This document shows positions 1 through 7,193 of a DNA stretch of 27,950 bases, one piece after another (position 1 is the first letter of the stretch; every line of letters starts with the position of its first letter). The position numbers and the translations under genes were made by a program. The notes below the pieces were generated by a model. That model made no database searches and had not been told where the DNA came from. It worked only from the letters and a program-made list of their open reading frames with translations. Origin of the DNA: CAYFKJ01 sp964401845 (GTDB lineage: Bacteria; Pseudomonadota; Alphaproteobacteria; UBA2966); assembly GCA_964401845.1 (NCBI GenBank), contig CAYOAD010000020.1, positions 1 through 27,950 on the forward strand, written 5' to 3'.

Positions 1-745
1 GTTTTTTGACATCATCCTGTTCGGCTTGATCGCCGTCTTCATCCTGCTCAGGTTGCGCAGTACGCTGGGCAGCCGTCCCGACGATCAGGGTGAGGGTCAT
101 GACCAGCCTTCGCGCTGGCAGTCGCGCTTCAGCGACCAGGCGGAAAGCCCGGATGAGTCGGGCGACAACGTCATCCCGCTGCCCGATAACGGCCGGCGCC
201 GGGATACATCGATGTACGACGATGAATACGAGGAGGCCGAGTTCGACCAGGCGCCGCCGCCGGAACTCTCGGTCGACGAGGACCTGCCGGTTGAAATCGC
301 CGCCGGCATCGCCGAGGTCCGGCTGTCCGATCCGCACTTCGACTATACCCAGTTCCGCAACGGCTCGATCATGGCCTACGAGATGGTGGTCGGCGGCTTT
401 GCCGCGGGCGACTATGCCGCCCTCCGGTCGCTGCTGGCGGACAGCGTCTACGATGATTTCAGCGCCGCCATCAGGGACCGCGAAGAACGCGGCGAAACCC
501 TGGAAACCACGCTGATCCAGATCGAACAGGCCGAACCGATCGAAATTCGTATGAACGGCAAGCAGGCGGAAGCCACCGTCAAGTTCGTGGCCGAAATGGT
601 CAACGTCCTGCGCGACGAGGAAGGCGAAGTGCTGTCGGGCACGCCTGACGTGCCGGATGAAGTGGTCGACATTTGGACCTTTGCCCGCGACACCCGCAGC
701 CGGGATCCCAACTGGCAGATCGTCGCGACCCGCAAGGCCAATTGA
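1..745 (+). CDS. Tim44-like domain protein (5' end just off the window)
   Basis: The open frame runs from base 2 with FFDIILFGL before the first internal start (TTG at 26). Base 1 is a G, so it is very likely the last base of an ATG or GTG, and only two bases are missing. The protein would be about 248 residues: an N-terminal hydrophobic segment (about residues 2-18), a charged low-complexity linker rich in D, E, R and S, and a C-terminal Tim44/TIM44-like fold (about residues 100-245; AYEMVVGGFAAGDY, then the DIWTFARD and DPNWQIVAT strands). In alphaproteobacteria such proteins are membrane-anchored, resemble the mitochondrial import motor subunit Tim44, and commonly precede mltA. The bacterial role is poorly defined; periplasmic or inner-membrane action is inferred. 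The gap to the mltA start is 26 bp, so co-transcription is likely. Confidence 0.85.
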   Translation, partial: FFDIILFGLIAVFILLRLRSTLGSRPDDQGEGHDQPSRWQSRFSDQAESPDESGDNVIPLPDNGRRRDTSMYDDEYEEAEFDQAPPPELSVDEDLPVEIAAGIAEVRLSDPHFDYTQFRNGSIMAYEMVVGGFAAGDYAALRSLLADSVYDDFSAAIRDREERGETLETTLIQIEQAEPIEIRMNGKQAEATVKFVAEMVNVLRDEEGEVLSGTPDVPDEVVDIWTFARDTRSRDPNWQIVATRKAN

Positions 746-771
746 CGGCGGACACCCACCCCCTGTTCTCC

Positions 772-2019
772 ATGACAAAGAAGTCGGTCGCCGCCCTTGC
801 GGCAGCGCTTTGCGTTATCGCGGCGGCAGCGGTTTGGTGGTTTTTGCCGCGTCCCGAAAAACCCGAAGGGCTGGTGCTGGAAGCGGTGGCGTTCGGTGAC
901 TTGCCGGGCTGGCAGGATGACAGCCAGCTCGCGGCGCTGGGGGCCTTCGTCCTCAGCTGCGCGCGCCTCGATCGGCTGGCGGACGACCGTTCGATCGGCG
1001 GCGGTCTGGCGGGCGGCCGGGGCAGCGGCGGGCAGGCCGGCGACTGGCGCGGGGTGTGCCGGGACGCCCGCCAGCTGACGGCCGCCAGCGACACGGCCGC
1101 CCGCGGTTTTTTCGAAAGCAAATTCCGGCCCTTCCTGGCGCTCGACCAAAAAACCGAGGCGGCGGAAGGTCTGTTCACGGGCTATTACGAACCGCTGTTG
1201 AGCGGCGACCGGCGGCGCAGCGAAGAATACTCCGTGCCGCTGCTCGCCCGCCCCGACGACCTCGTCATGGTATCGCTGGGCGCCTTCCGCGAAGACCTCG
1301 GCGGACGCCGCATCGCCGGACGGGTCGAAGGCGGCCGTCTGGTGCCTTATGCCACCCGCGAGGATATCGAGAACGGCGCCCTGGGGCCGCGGACCAAGGT
1401 GCTGGCCTGGGTCGACAATCCGGTGGATGCGTTTTTCCTCCAGATCCAGGGCTCCGGACGCATCCGGCTGGCCGACGGCGGGGAAATGCGCGTCGGTTAC
1501 GCGGCGGCCAACGGCCATCCCTATACCGCGATCGGCCGGGACCTGGTGCGCCGCGGCGCACTGACCCGCGAAAGCGTCTCCATGCAGTCGATCCGGGCCT
1601 GGCTCGCCGCCAATCCGGCGGAGGCGCAAAAAGTGATGAATTTAAACCGGTCTTATGTATTCTTCCGCGAATTGACCGGTGACGGCCCGATCGGCGCCCA
1701 GGGCGTGGCTTTGACGGCCGGCCGTTCGCTGGCGGTCGACCGCCGCTTCGTGGCGCTGGGGGTGCCGGTCTGGCTGGACGCCACCGCGCCGGCGACCGAG
1801 GAAGGCAAGCCGGACCGGCCCTTGCGGCGTCTTTTGGTGGCGCAGGATACCGGCGGCGCGATCAGAGGACCGGTGCGGGGAGACATTTTCTGGGGCCACG
1901 GCCCGGCGGCGGAACGCGTGGCCGGACATATGAAGCACCGGGGCCGGTACTATTTGTTGTTGCCGAAAGCGGCGGCTGCCCGGCTGGCAGCCGAAAAGGA
2001 AACTGACGATGCCTATTAA
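772..2019 (+). CDS. mltA: Membrane-bound lytic murein transglycosylase A
   Basis: Cleaves the MurNAc-GlcNAc bond of peptidoglycan, leaving 1,6-anhydro-MurNAc ends, in the periplasm. I chose the ATG at 772 (MTKKSVAAL, 415 aa) because it begins a basic-plus-hydrophobic export signal (to about residue 26); upstream in-frame starts lie inside the Tim44-like gene. The MltA barrel domain follows (LFTGYYEPLL, FLQIQGSGRI, YVFFRELTG). The C-terminal 3D domain has LVAQDTGGAIRGP (Asp359) and RGDIFWGHG (Asp371); the latter matches the position of the catalytic Asp of the family. There is no clear lipobox (the Cys near residue 12 is preceded by AAL), so the protein is probably anchored by its N-terminal segment or released rather than lipidated. 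Its end overlaps the metA start by 11 bp. Confidence 0.93.
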   Translation: MTKKSVAALAAALCVIAAAAVWWFLPRPEKPEGLVLEAVAFGDLPGWQDDSQLAALGAFVLSCARLDRLADDRSIGGGLAGGRGSGGQAGDWRGVCRDARQLTAASDTAARGFFESKFRPFLALDQKTEAAEGLFTGYYEPLLSGDRRRSEEYSVPLLARPDDLVMVSLGAFREDLGGRRIAGRVEGGRLVPYATREDIENGALGPRTKVLAWVDNPVDAFFLQIQGSGRIRLADGGEMRVGYAAANGHPYTAIGRDLVRRGALTRESVSMQSIRAWLAANPAEAQKVMNLNRSYVFFRELTGDGPIGAQGVALTAGRSLAVDRRFVALGVPVWLDATAPATEEGKPDRPLRRLLVAQDTGGAIRGPVRGDIFWGHGPAAERVAGHMKHRGRYYLLLPKAAAARLAAEKETDDAY

Positions 2020-2935
2020 GATACCCAACGACCTGCCTTCGACAAACGTCCTGCTCGACGAGGGTGTCGTCCTGATGCGCGAGGAGGACGCGGTACGCCA
2101 GGACATCCGGCCGCTGCAGATCGCGGTACTCAACCTGATGCCGGAAAAGGTCCAGACGGAAACCCAGCTGATCCGGCAACTCGGGCGTACGCCGCTACAG
2201 ATCGAGCTGACGCTTTTGACCACCGGCACCTATGAAGCGACCAACGCGCCGCAGGGCCATATGGCGGCGTTCTACCAAACCTGGCCTGAGGTGCGGGAGC
2301 GCAAGTTCGACGGTCTGGTCATTACCGGCGCGCCGATCGAGCGGCTGGAATTCGACGACGTAAAGTACTGGCCCGAATTCGTCGAAATCCTCGATTGGGC
2401 GACGACGCATGTCCACGGCTGCTATTTCCTCTGCTGGGCGGGACAGGCCGCGCTTTATCACTACTACGGCGTGCCGAAATACGACCTGGGCTACAAACTG
2501 TCGGGCGTCTTCACCCACCGCCGCGTGGTGGAGCGCCACCCCCTGATCGCCGGCTTCGACGATCAGTTCCGCGTTCCGGTATCGCGCTGGACGGAAGTCC
2601 GCCACGAGGACATCGACAAGCATGAGAGCCTGATGGTTCTCGCCGAATCGGAGGAATCGGGTATCTGCATCGTCCAGGACAGCATCGGGCGGCGGGTTTT
2701 CGTCTTCAATCATTTCGAATATGACGCCGACACACTGCGTAACGAGTACCAGCGCGACACCAAGGCGGCGGCGGGCAGCGTCGACGTACCGGCACATTAT
2801 TTTCCCGACGACGATCCCGGCCGCGACCCGCCCAACGACTGGCGCAGCCATGCGCAGCTGCTCTACGGCAACTGGATCAACGATATCTACCAAACCACGC
2901 CGTTCGACATCTCCCAAATCGGGTCCAAGACATAA
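2009..2935 (+). CDS. metA: Homoserine O-acyltransferase, predicted acetyl-CoA type
   Basis: Activates L-homoserine for methionine synthesis in the cytoplasm. At 308 aa it has the usual MetA length. Residue numbering matches the E. coli enzyme at the catalytic positions: Cys142 in CYFLCWAGQAALYHYYG, His235 and Glu237 in FNHFEYD. At the acyl-selecting site the sequence reads ITGAPIERLEFDDV, placing Glu at 111 where the E. coli succinyltransferase has Gly. Glu at this site is known to favour acetyl-CoA, so I predict homoserine O-acetyltransferase activity despite the MetA fold. The ATG at 2009 lies within the end of mltA and is preceded by AAAGGAAA; translational coupling to mltA is likely. No SAM-II-type leader can fit upstream because the region is coding. 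Confidence 0.95.
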   Translation: MPIKIPNDLPSTNVLLDEGVVLMREEDAVRQDIRPLQIAVLNLMPEKVQTETQLIRQLGRTPLQIELTLLTTGTYEATNAPQGHMAAFYQTWPEVRERKFDGLVITGAPIERLEFDDVKYWPEFVEILDWATTHVHGCYFLCWAGQAALYHYYGVPKYDLGYKLSGVFTHRRVVERHPLIAGFDDQFRVPVSRWTEVRHEDIDKHESLMVLAESEESGICIVQDSIGRRVFVFNHFEYDADTLRNEYQRDTKAAAGSVDVPAHYFPDDDPGRDPPNDWRSHAQLLYGNWINDIYQTTPFDISQIGSKT

Positions 2936-2941
2936 GACGGT

Positions 2942-2958
2942 TCCGGCGCTGCGCCGGA
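2942..2958 (+). terminator. Short GC hairpin after metA, weak terminator candidate
   Basis: TCCGGC and GCCGGA flank a 5-base loop, seven bases after the metA stop. What follows (TATGTTCTAG) is only partly T-rich, so this could be an attenuator or a weak terminator separating metA from lutA. Only the hairpin is seen; function is inferred. Confidence 0.35.
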
Positions 2959-2998
2959 TATGTTCTAGTGCGACAATAAATTAACCGGGAAAAGGTTT

Positions 2999-3814
2999 AT
3001 GACTGAAATTCCCCCCGCTTCGACCGCCGGCGGCGGCAGCCCCAGGAAAATTGCGCTGTTCGTCACCTGTCTGGTGGATCTGTTTCGCCCCACGGTCGGC
3101 TTTGCCGCGCTCAAGCTGCTTGAGGACGCCGGTTGCGAGGTATATGTCCCCGAGGCTCAGACCTGTTGCGGCCAGCCGGCCTACAATTCGGGCGCGCGCG
3201 CCGAAACGGTCGCCATCGCCCGCCAGGTGATCGCCGCCTTCGAGGGCTTTGGGGCCGTCGTGGCGCCTTCGGGCAGCTGTGCCGGGATGATCCGGCACCA
3301 CTACCCCACTCTGTTCGAAAGCGACGAGGTCTGGGGCGCCAAAGCGCGGGATTTGGCCGACCGCACCTTCGAACTGGTGTCGTTCCTGACCGACGAACTG
3401 GGCGTCGACGGCGTCGAGGCCGCTTATGACGGCGCCATCACCTACCATGACTCCTGCGCCGGACTGCGCGAACTGGAAATCCGCGACCAGCCGCGCAAAC
3501 TGCTGCAAACGGTTGAGGGCCTCAGCCTGACCGAGGCGCCGAACCGCGATGTTTGCTGTGGTTTCGGCGGCACGTTTTCGGTCAAGTACGGCGAGCTTTC
3601 CGGCGATATCGTCAGGCGCAAGGCGGCCTCCCTGGCGTCAACCGAGGCTCCGACCGTGCTCGGCGGCGACCTCGGCTGCCTGATGAATATCGCCGGCCGG
3701 CTGCAACGCGAAGGCTCCCCCATCTCGGTCCGCCACATCGCCGAGGTGCTCTCCGGCATGACCGCCGATGTGCCACCGATCGGCGCCGACCGGGACGAAG
3801 GGGCCGGCGCATGA
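2999..3814 (+). CDS. lutA: Lactate utilization protein LutA, CCG-domain Fe-S subunit
   Basis: LutA is the (Fe-S)-binding subunit, related to GlpC/HdrB-type proteins, of the LutABC system that oxidises L-lactate to pyruvate in the cytoplasm or at the membrane. At 271 aa it is slightly longer than usual because of a Gly/Pro/Ser-rich N-terminal tail of about 15 residues. It has the two diagnostic cysteine-rich CCG motifs: TCCGQPAYN (Cys56-Cys57) and VCCGFGGTF (Cys186-Cys187), each paired with an upstream SCAG motif (near 93 and 153). The ATG at 2999 follows GGGAAAAGG. The TGA overlaps the lutB ATG in ATGA, so translation is coupled. No lactate permease and no LutR-type GntR regulator lies next to it. 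Confidence 0.93.
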   Translation: MTEIPPASTAGGGSPRKIALFVTCLVDLFRPTVGFAALKLLEDAGCEVYVPEAQTCCGQPAYNSGARAETVAIARQVIAAFEGFGAVVAPSGSCAGMIRHHYPTLFESDEVWGAKARDLADRTFELVSFLTDELGVDGVEAAYDGAITYHDSCAGLRELEIRDQPRKLLQTVEGLSLTEAPNRDVCCGFGGTFSVKYGELSGDIVRRKAASLASTEAPTVLGGDLGCLMNIAGRLQREGSPISVRHIAEVLSGMTADVPPIGADRDEGAGA

Positions 3815-5238
3815 GGCCGACCTCGCGCAATTTCAAAGCGAACGTTCATACGGCGCTGAACGACGTCAATCTCCAGGATGCCCTCAACGGCATGGAGGGC
3901 GGCTTCGTCGCCGCCCGGCGCGCGGCGCGGGAGCGTCTGCCGGAATACGACGATCTGCGGGATGCCGCGCGGGACATCAAAAATCATACGCTCAGTCACC
4001 TCGACGTCTATCTCGAACGCTTCGAGGAAAACGTCGTCAAAACCGGCGGCCAGGTCCATTGGTGCGCCACCCCGGACGAAGCCCGCAACAAGATCCTCGA
4101 GCTCTGCCGCGCCATCGACGCCAAGACCGTGACCAAAGGCAAATCGATGATCGGCGAGGAAATGGACCTCAACAATTTCCTGGCGGACCATGCCGTCGAC
4201 CCGATCGAAACCGATCTCGGCGAGTACATCATCCAGCTGGCCGACGAGGTGCCGAGCCACATCATCGCGCCGGCCATCCACAAAACGAAGGCCCAGGTTT
4301 CGGACCTGTTCCACGAGCACCACCAGAAGTTCGGCAAGACCGAACGCCTGGAGGAGCCTCTGGACCTGTTGAACGAGGCCCGGGAAGTGTTGCGGCCGCA
4401 GTATCAGAAAGCTGATGTCGGCATTACCGGCGCCAACTTCATGATCGCCGAAACGGGCTCCACGGTCATCGTCACCAACGAGGGCAACGGCGACCTCACC
4501 CAGATCCTGGCCCGCATGCACATCGTTCTGGCCACGCCGGAGAAAGTCGTGCCGACGCTGGAAGACACCACGACACTCTTGCGTGTCCTGGCGCGCACCG
4601 CGACGGGACAGGACATGTCGGTCTACACCACGTTCTCCACCGGCGCCCGCCGGCCCGCCGACGCGGACGGCCCGGAGAGCTTTCACGTCATCATTTTGGA
4701 TAATGGCCGCAGCGAGATGGTCGGCGGTGAGTTTCAGGACATGCTGCGCTGCATCAAGTGCGGCGCCTGCATGAACCACTGTCCGGTCTACACCACCATT
4801 GGCGGCCATGCCTACGGCTGGGTCTATCCCGGTCCGATGGGCTCGGTGCTGACACCCAACCTGATCGGCCTCGAGGAGGGCTGCCACCTGCCCAACGCCT
4901 CGACTTTTTGCGGCCGCTGCGAGGAAGTCTGTCCCCTGCGCATTCCGCTGCCGCGCATGCTGCGCCGCCACCGCGAGCGTGCCCATGAAGCCCGCATCAC
5001 GCCGGCGCCGCAACGCAATGCTGTTGGGCTCTGGGCCTGGCTGGCGCGGCGGCCGGGACTTTACCGCCTGTTCACCGCCTTCGCCGTCGCGCTTTTGAGC
5101 CTGGTGGCAGGGAAGCGGGGAAAAATCCGCAAACTGCCCCTGGCGGGAGGCTGGACGCAGGCGCGCGACCTGCCGGCGCCGGAAGGGGGTACTTTTATGG
5201 CGCGCTACAAGAGCCGCCGGCGGGGGATTTCGTCATGA
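3811..5238 (+). CDS. lutB: Lactate utilization protein LutB, LUD plus double [4Fe-4S] ferredoxin domain
   Basis: Electron-transfer subunit of LutABC. The start at 3811 (MRPTSRNFKANV, 475 aa) is chosen because it overlaps the lutA stop as ATGA; the frame stays open upstream but only as an overlap with lutA. Order of parts: LUD domain (about 60-300; ITGANFMIAETGS, VTNEGNGDL), then CIKCGACMNHCP (Cys314, 317, 320, 324) and CGRCEEVCP (Cys367, 370, 374), with Cys358 a likely fourth ligand. The C-terminal tail (about 395-475) has a hydrophobic stretch (LYRLFTAFAVALLSLVAG) and ends in a basic segment, as in LutB/YkgF proteins with a DUF3390-type tail. The stop overlaps the lutC start by 4 bp. Confidence 0.94.
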   Translation: MRPTSRNFKANVHTALNDVNLQDALNGMEGGFVAARRAARERLPEYDDLRDAARDIKNHTLSHLDVYLERFEENVVKTGGQVHWCATPDEARNKILELCRAIDAKTVTKGKSMIGEEMDLNNFLADHAVDPIETDLGEYIIQLADEVPSHIIAPAIHKTKAQVSDLFHEHHQKFGKTERLEEPLDLLNEAREVLRPQYQKADVGITGANFMIAETGSTVIVTNEGNGDLTQILARMHIVLATPEKVVPTLEDTTTLLRVLARTATGQDMSVYTTFSTGARRPADADGPESFHVIILDNGRSEMVGGEFQDMLRCIKCGACMNHCPVYTTIGGHAYGWVYPGPMGSVLTPNLIGLEEGCHLPNASTFCGRCEEVCPLRIPLPRMLRRHRERAHEARITPAPQRNAVGLWAWLARRPGLYRLFTAFAVALLSLVAGKRGKIRKLPLAGGWTQARDLPAPEGGTFMARYKSRRRGISS

Positions 5239-5954
5239 GCGGCGCGCGGGACGCCATTCTCGGCCGCATCCGGCGCAATCTCGGAGCCGACGGCCGGGCC
5301 GCATCGGAACAAACCGCCGCCGAGCGCCTCGACACCCCCCGCCCCCGCGAGGGCGAGAACATCATTCCCGCGCGCGGGCAAAAAACAGGCGCTGAACTGC
5401 TGCAGGTCTTCCGCGCCATGGCCGAGCAGGTGGATACCACGGTGGTTGAGGTCGCCGGCCCGGCCGCCGTGCCCGCCGCCGTCACCGACTATCTGGCCGA
5501 GCGCAATCTGCCGGCCGAAGCCGTCATGGCGCCCGATCCCGGTCTCGATGACATTCCCTGGGCCGACAATCCGCTGCTGACGCTGCGCCGGGGGCGGGCG
5601 CAGGACGCGGATACCGTCGGCATAACACCGGTCGTGGCCGGGATCGCCGAAACCGGCACGTTGCTTATGCTGTCGGGCGAGGAGACACCCACGACCCTGA
5701 ATTTCATGCCGGACATTCATATCGCCATCGTCCGTGCAAGCCAGGTGGTCGGCACCTACGAGGAAACCTGGGAGGCCTTGCGCGGGCGCACACCGCGAGA
5801 TGGCGACGGAAACTTCATGCCGCGCACGGTCAACTGGGTGACCGGGCCGTCGCGCACCGGCGATATCGACAAGACCATTTTTCTCGGCGCCCACGGCCCG
5901 CGAAAACTCCACATCGTGCTGGTGAGGGACGATGAAGAAACGGCAGCGGGATAA
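5235..5954 (+). CDS. lutC: Lactate utilization protein LutC, LUD domain
   Basis: Third LutABC component, 239 aa, a single LUD (DUF162) domain occupying the C-terminal two thirds (VGITPVVAGIAETGTL, LSGEETPTTLNFMPDIHIAIV, then FLGAHGPRKLHIVLV at the end). The N-terminal part has a variable Ala/Glu-rich helix typical of LutC. The ATG at 5235 overlaps the lutB TGA (ATGA), making lutABC a tightly coupled operon. Its 3' end overlaps the following smr gene by 23 bp. The family role is in L-lactate oxidation; the exact biochemical function of LutC is not established. Confidence 0.92.
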   Translation: MSGARDAILGRIRRNLGADGRAASEQTAAERLDTPRPREGENIIPARGQKTGAELLQVFRAMAEQVDTTVVEVAGPAAVPAAVTDYLAERNLPAEAVMAPDPGLDDIPWADNPLLTLRRGRAQDADTVGITPVVAGIAETGTLLMLSGEETPTTLNFMPDIHIAIVRASQVVGTYEETWEALRGRTPRDGDGNFMPRTVNWVTGPSRTGDIDKTIFLGAHGPRKLHIVLVRDDEETAAG

Positions 5955-6534
5955 ACCGGACTCTCTAGCAGCGGGTGTACCGGACGCCGGACTATTCGAA
6001 GCCGCCATGGCGGATGCCACGCCGCTCGACGACGGGGTCCGGCGGCGCTATGTCGCCGAGGACGCAAAGCAACCCGTTGCAAATTCGAAACGAAGCCCGC
6101 GCCAGGGCCGGCCTATAGCCCAAAAGCATGTTTCCGGGGGTGCGCCGGAAAAGAGCCGCCAACCGGCCAGACCCCAGCATCAATTTGACCGGGCAACCCT
6201 GCGTCAGGTCAAACAAGGGAAGCTAACGATTGATCGTAAACTTGACTTGCATGGTTTAACCCAAGCGAAAGCACACGATCGTTTGATCAGCTTTATCGAT
6301 AGCGCTGCCCGATCCGGCTGTCGCTGCGTTCTCGTTATTACGGGGAAGGGCGTCCAGGTTACCGAACGACCGGTAGAAGTCGACGCAAATAGAGAGCGGG
6401 GTGTGCTGCGGCGCATGGTACCGGCCTGGTTGGCCGCCGGTAACCTGGCTCCGCTCGTGGTCGACTATCAAAGCGCCCTACCCAAACATGGCGGCGACGG
6501 CGCATTTTACATACGTTTGCGGCAGATCGAGTAG
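5932..6534 (+). CDS. Smr/MutS2-type domain protein
   Basis: A 200-aa protein. Residues 1-95 are a basic, probably disordered linker; the Smr domain is at about 100-198 with LDLHG (104-108), VITGKG (135-140) and HGGDGAFYIRLR (186-197). Stand-alone Smr domains are predicted or shown to be nucleic-acid-binding nicking endonucleases. Here HGKG of many Smr proteins reads TGKG. The ATG at 5932 follows GTGAGGGACG, a fair ribosome site inside lutC. In related genomes a gene of this type usually lies directly after mltA, whereas here metA-lutABC intervenes (recalled gene order, not searched). From about 6060 the gene is less GC-rich than its neighbours. Substrate is not assignable. Confidence 0.88.
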   Translation: MKKRQRDKPDSLAAGVPDAGLFEAAMADATPLDDGVRRRYVAEDAKQPVANSKRSPRQGRPIAQKHVSGGAPEKSRQPARPQHQFDRATLRQVKQGKLTIDRKLDLHGLTQAKAHDRLISFIDSAARSGCRCVLVITGKGVQVTERPVEVDANRERGVLRRMVPAWLAAGNLAPLVVDYQSALPKHGGDGAFYIRLRQIE

Positions 6535-6557
6535 TAATTCAATTTAATAGTACGCCC

Positions 6558-6648
6558 GAACGGCCTATTTATTTGTTAGAACGAAATGAACGAACGGACG
6601 GCAAAGTCCTTGCAAATAACGCAGATAACCCAGAAAGATGAACGGACG
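6558..6648. repeat. Cluster of GAACG(G/A) hexamers in the AT-rich gap before the XRE gene
   Basis: GAACGG or GAACGA occurs at 6558, 6579, 6588, 6592 and 6640, and the 9-mer GAACGGACG is repeated exactly at 6592-6600 and 6640-6648, 48 bp apart. The whole 6535-6693 gap is AT-rich compared with its surroundings and presumably holds the promoter of the XRE gene. Operator function is inference only. Confidence 0.35.
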
Positions 6649-6693
6649 TATTAATTAACCAATACTTAACCATAATGGAAGAAGAGCGAAATA

Positions 6694-7050
6694 GTGACTC
6701 CGTTCGGTGAAAAGATCCGCGCCTTGCGGGCTGAGCGAAGCCTGACGCTGAAGGATATGGCGGCGGCGCTGGCCGTTTCGCCCGCCTACCTGTCGGCGCT
6801 GGAGCACGGTCACCGGGGGCGGCCGTCCTCCGGCCTGGTGCGCCAGATCTGCGGCTACTTCGACATTATCTGGGACGACGCAGAGGAACTCAGATCGCTG
6901 GCGGAGATTTCCCACCCCCGGGCCACTATAGATACCAGCGGCCTCAGCGCCCGCCACACGGAGCTGGCCAACCGCCTGGCCGCCGAGATCCGCGAACTGG
7001 ACGAGCGAACGGTTTTGGCCATATTGGATGTTTTGCAGGAGAAAAATTAA
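6694..7050 (+). CDS. Small XRE-family helix-turn-helix regulator
   Basis: A 118-aa protein starting at GTG 6694 (MTPFGEKIRALRAERSLT) after GGAAGAAGAG. The ATG at 6675 is in another frame. The HTH_3/Cro-C1 domain spans about residues 4-62 (LTLKDMAAALAVSPAYLSALEHG is the turn region; GRPSSGLVRQICGYF follows). The C-terminal half is an amphipathic helical segment (LSARHTELANRLAAEIREL), probably for dimerisation. Such small XRE proteins sit near the mltA/smr locus in several alphaproteobacteria. Target genes are unknown; the repeated GAACGG motifs in its own upstream region make self-regulation a reasonable guess. Confidence 0.88.
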   Translation: MTPFGEKIRALRAERSLTLKDMAAALAVSPAYLSALEHGHRGRPSSGLVRQICGYFDIIWDDAEELRSLAEISHPRATIDTSGLSARHTELANRLAAEIRELDERTVLAILDVLQEKN

Positions 7051-7095
7051 ACCGGTTGGGGTGAAAGCCGGAATTGACCGCGGCGTACCCAATCC

Positions 7096-7182
7096 CGTCA
7101 CTCCCGCGAAAGCGGGAGTCCATGTGGTTCTTTATTTACGGTAGATAAAGAAAAATGGATCCCCGCTTCCGCGGGAATGACG
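7096..7182. repeat. MITE-like long inverted repeat (dRS3-like GCGGGA hairpins)
   Basis: Two 27-base arms, 7096-7122 and 7156-7182, are reverse complements with four mismatches. Each arm has its own small palindrome (CTCCCGC..GCGGGAG; CCCGC..GCGGG). Inside them TTCTTTAT (7128-7135) pairs with ATAAAGAA (7145-7152) around a 9-base loop, so the element folds into one hairpin of about 87 nt. GTCATTCCCGCG-type arms of this kind are widespread dispersed repeats in proteobacteria and resemble Neisseria dRS3 units. It lies between the convergent XRE and hslU genes and may also end transcription in both directions. Confidence 0.8.
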
Positions 7183-7193
7183 ATTTTCCTCAA

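Noticed and set aside
772..850. Lipoprotein signal on MltA
   Set aside because: The Cys in AAALCV lacks a proper lipobox (small residue at -1), unlike E. coli MltA.
448..1629. 393-codon minus-strand frame opposite the Tim44-like gene and mltA
   Set aside because: Spans two real genes on the other strand and has no recognisable domain.
1900..2008. SAM-II type riboswitch before metA
   Set aside because: The bases upstream of metA are the coding end of mltA and show no such fold.
3442..5013. 523-codon open frame on the minus strand opposite lutA-lutB
   Set aside because: Shadow of lutA/lutB; its Val/Gly/Arg/His-rich translation matches nothing and the plus-strand genes are certain.
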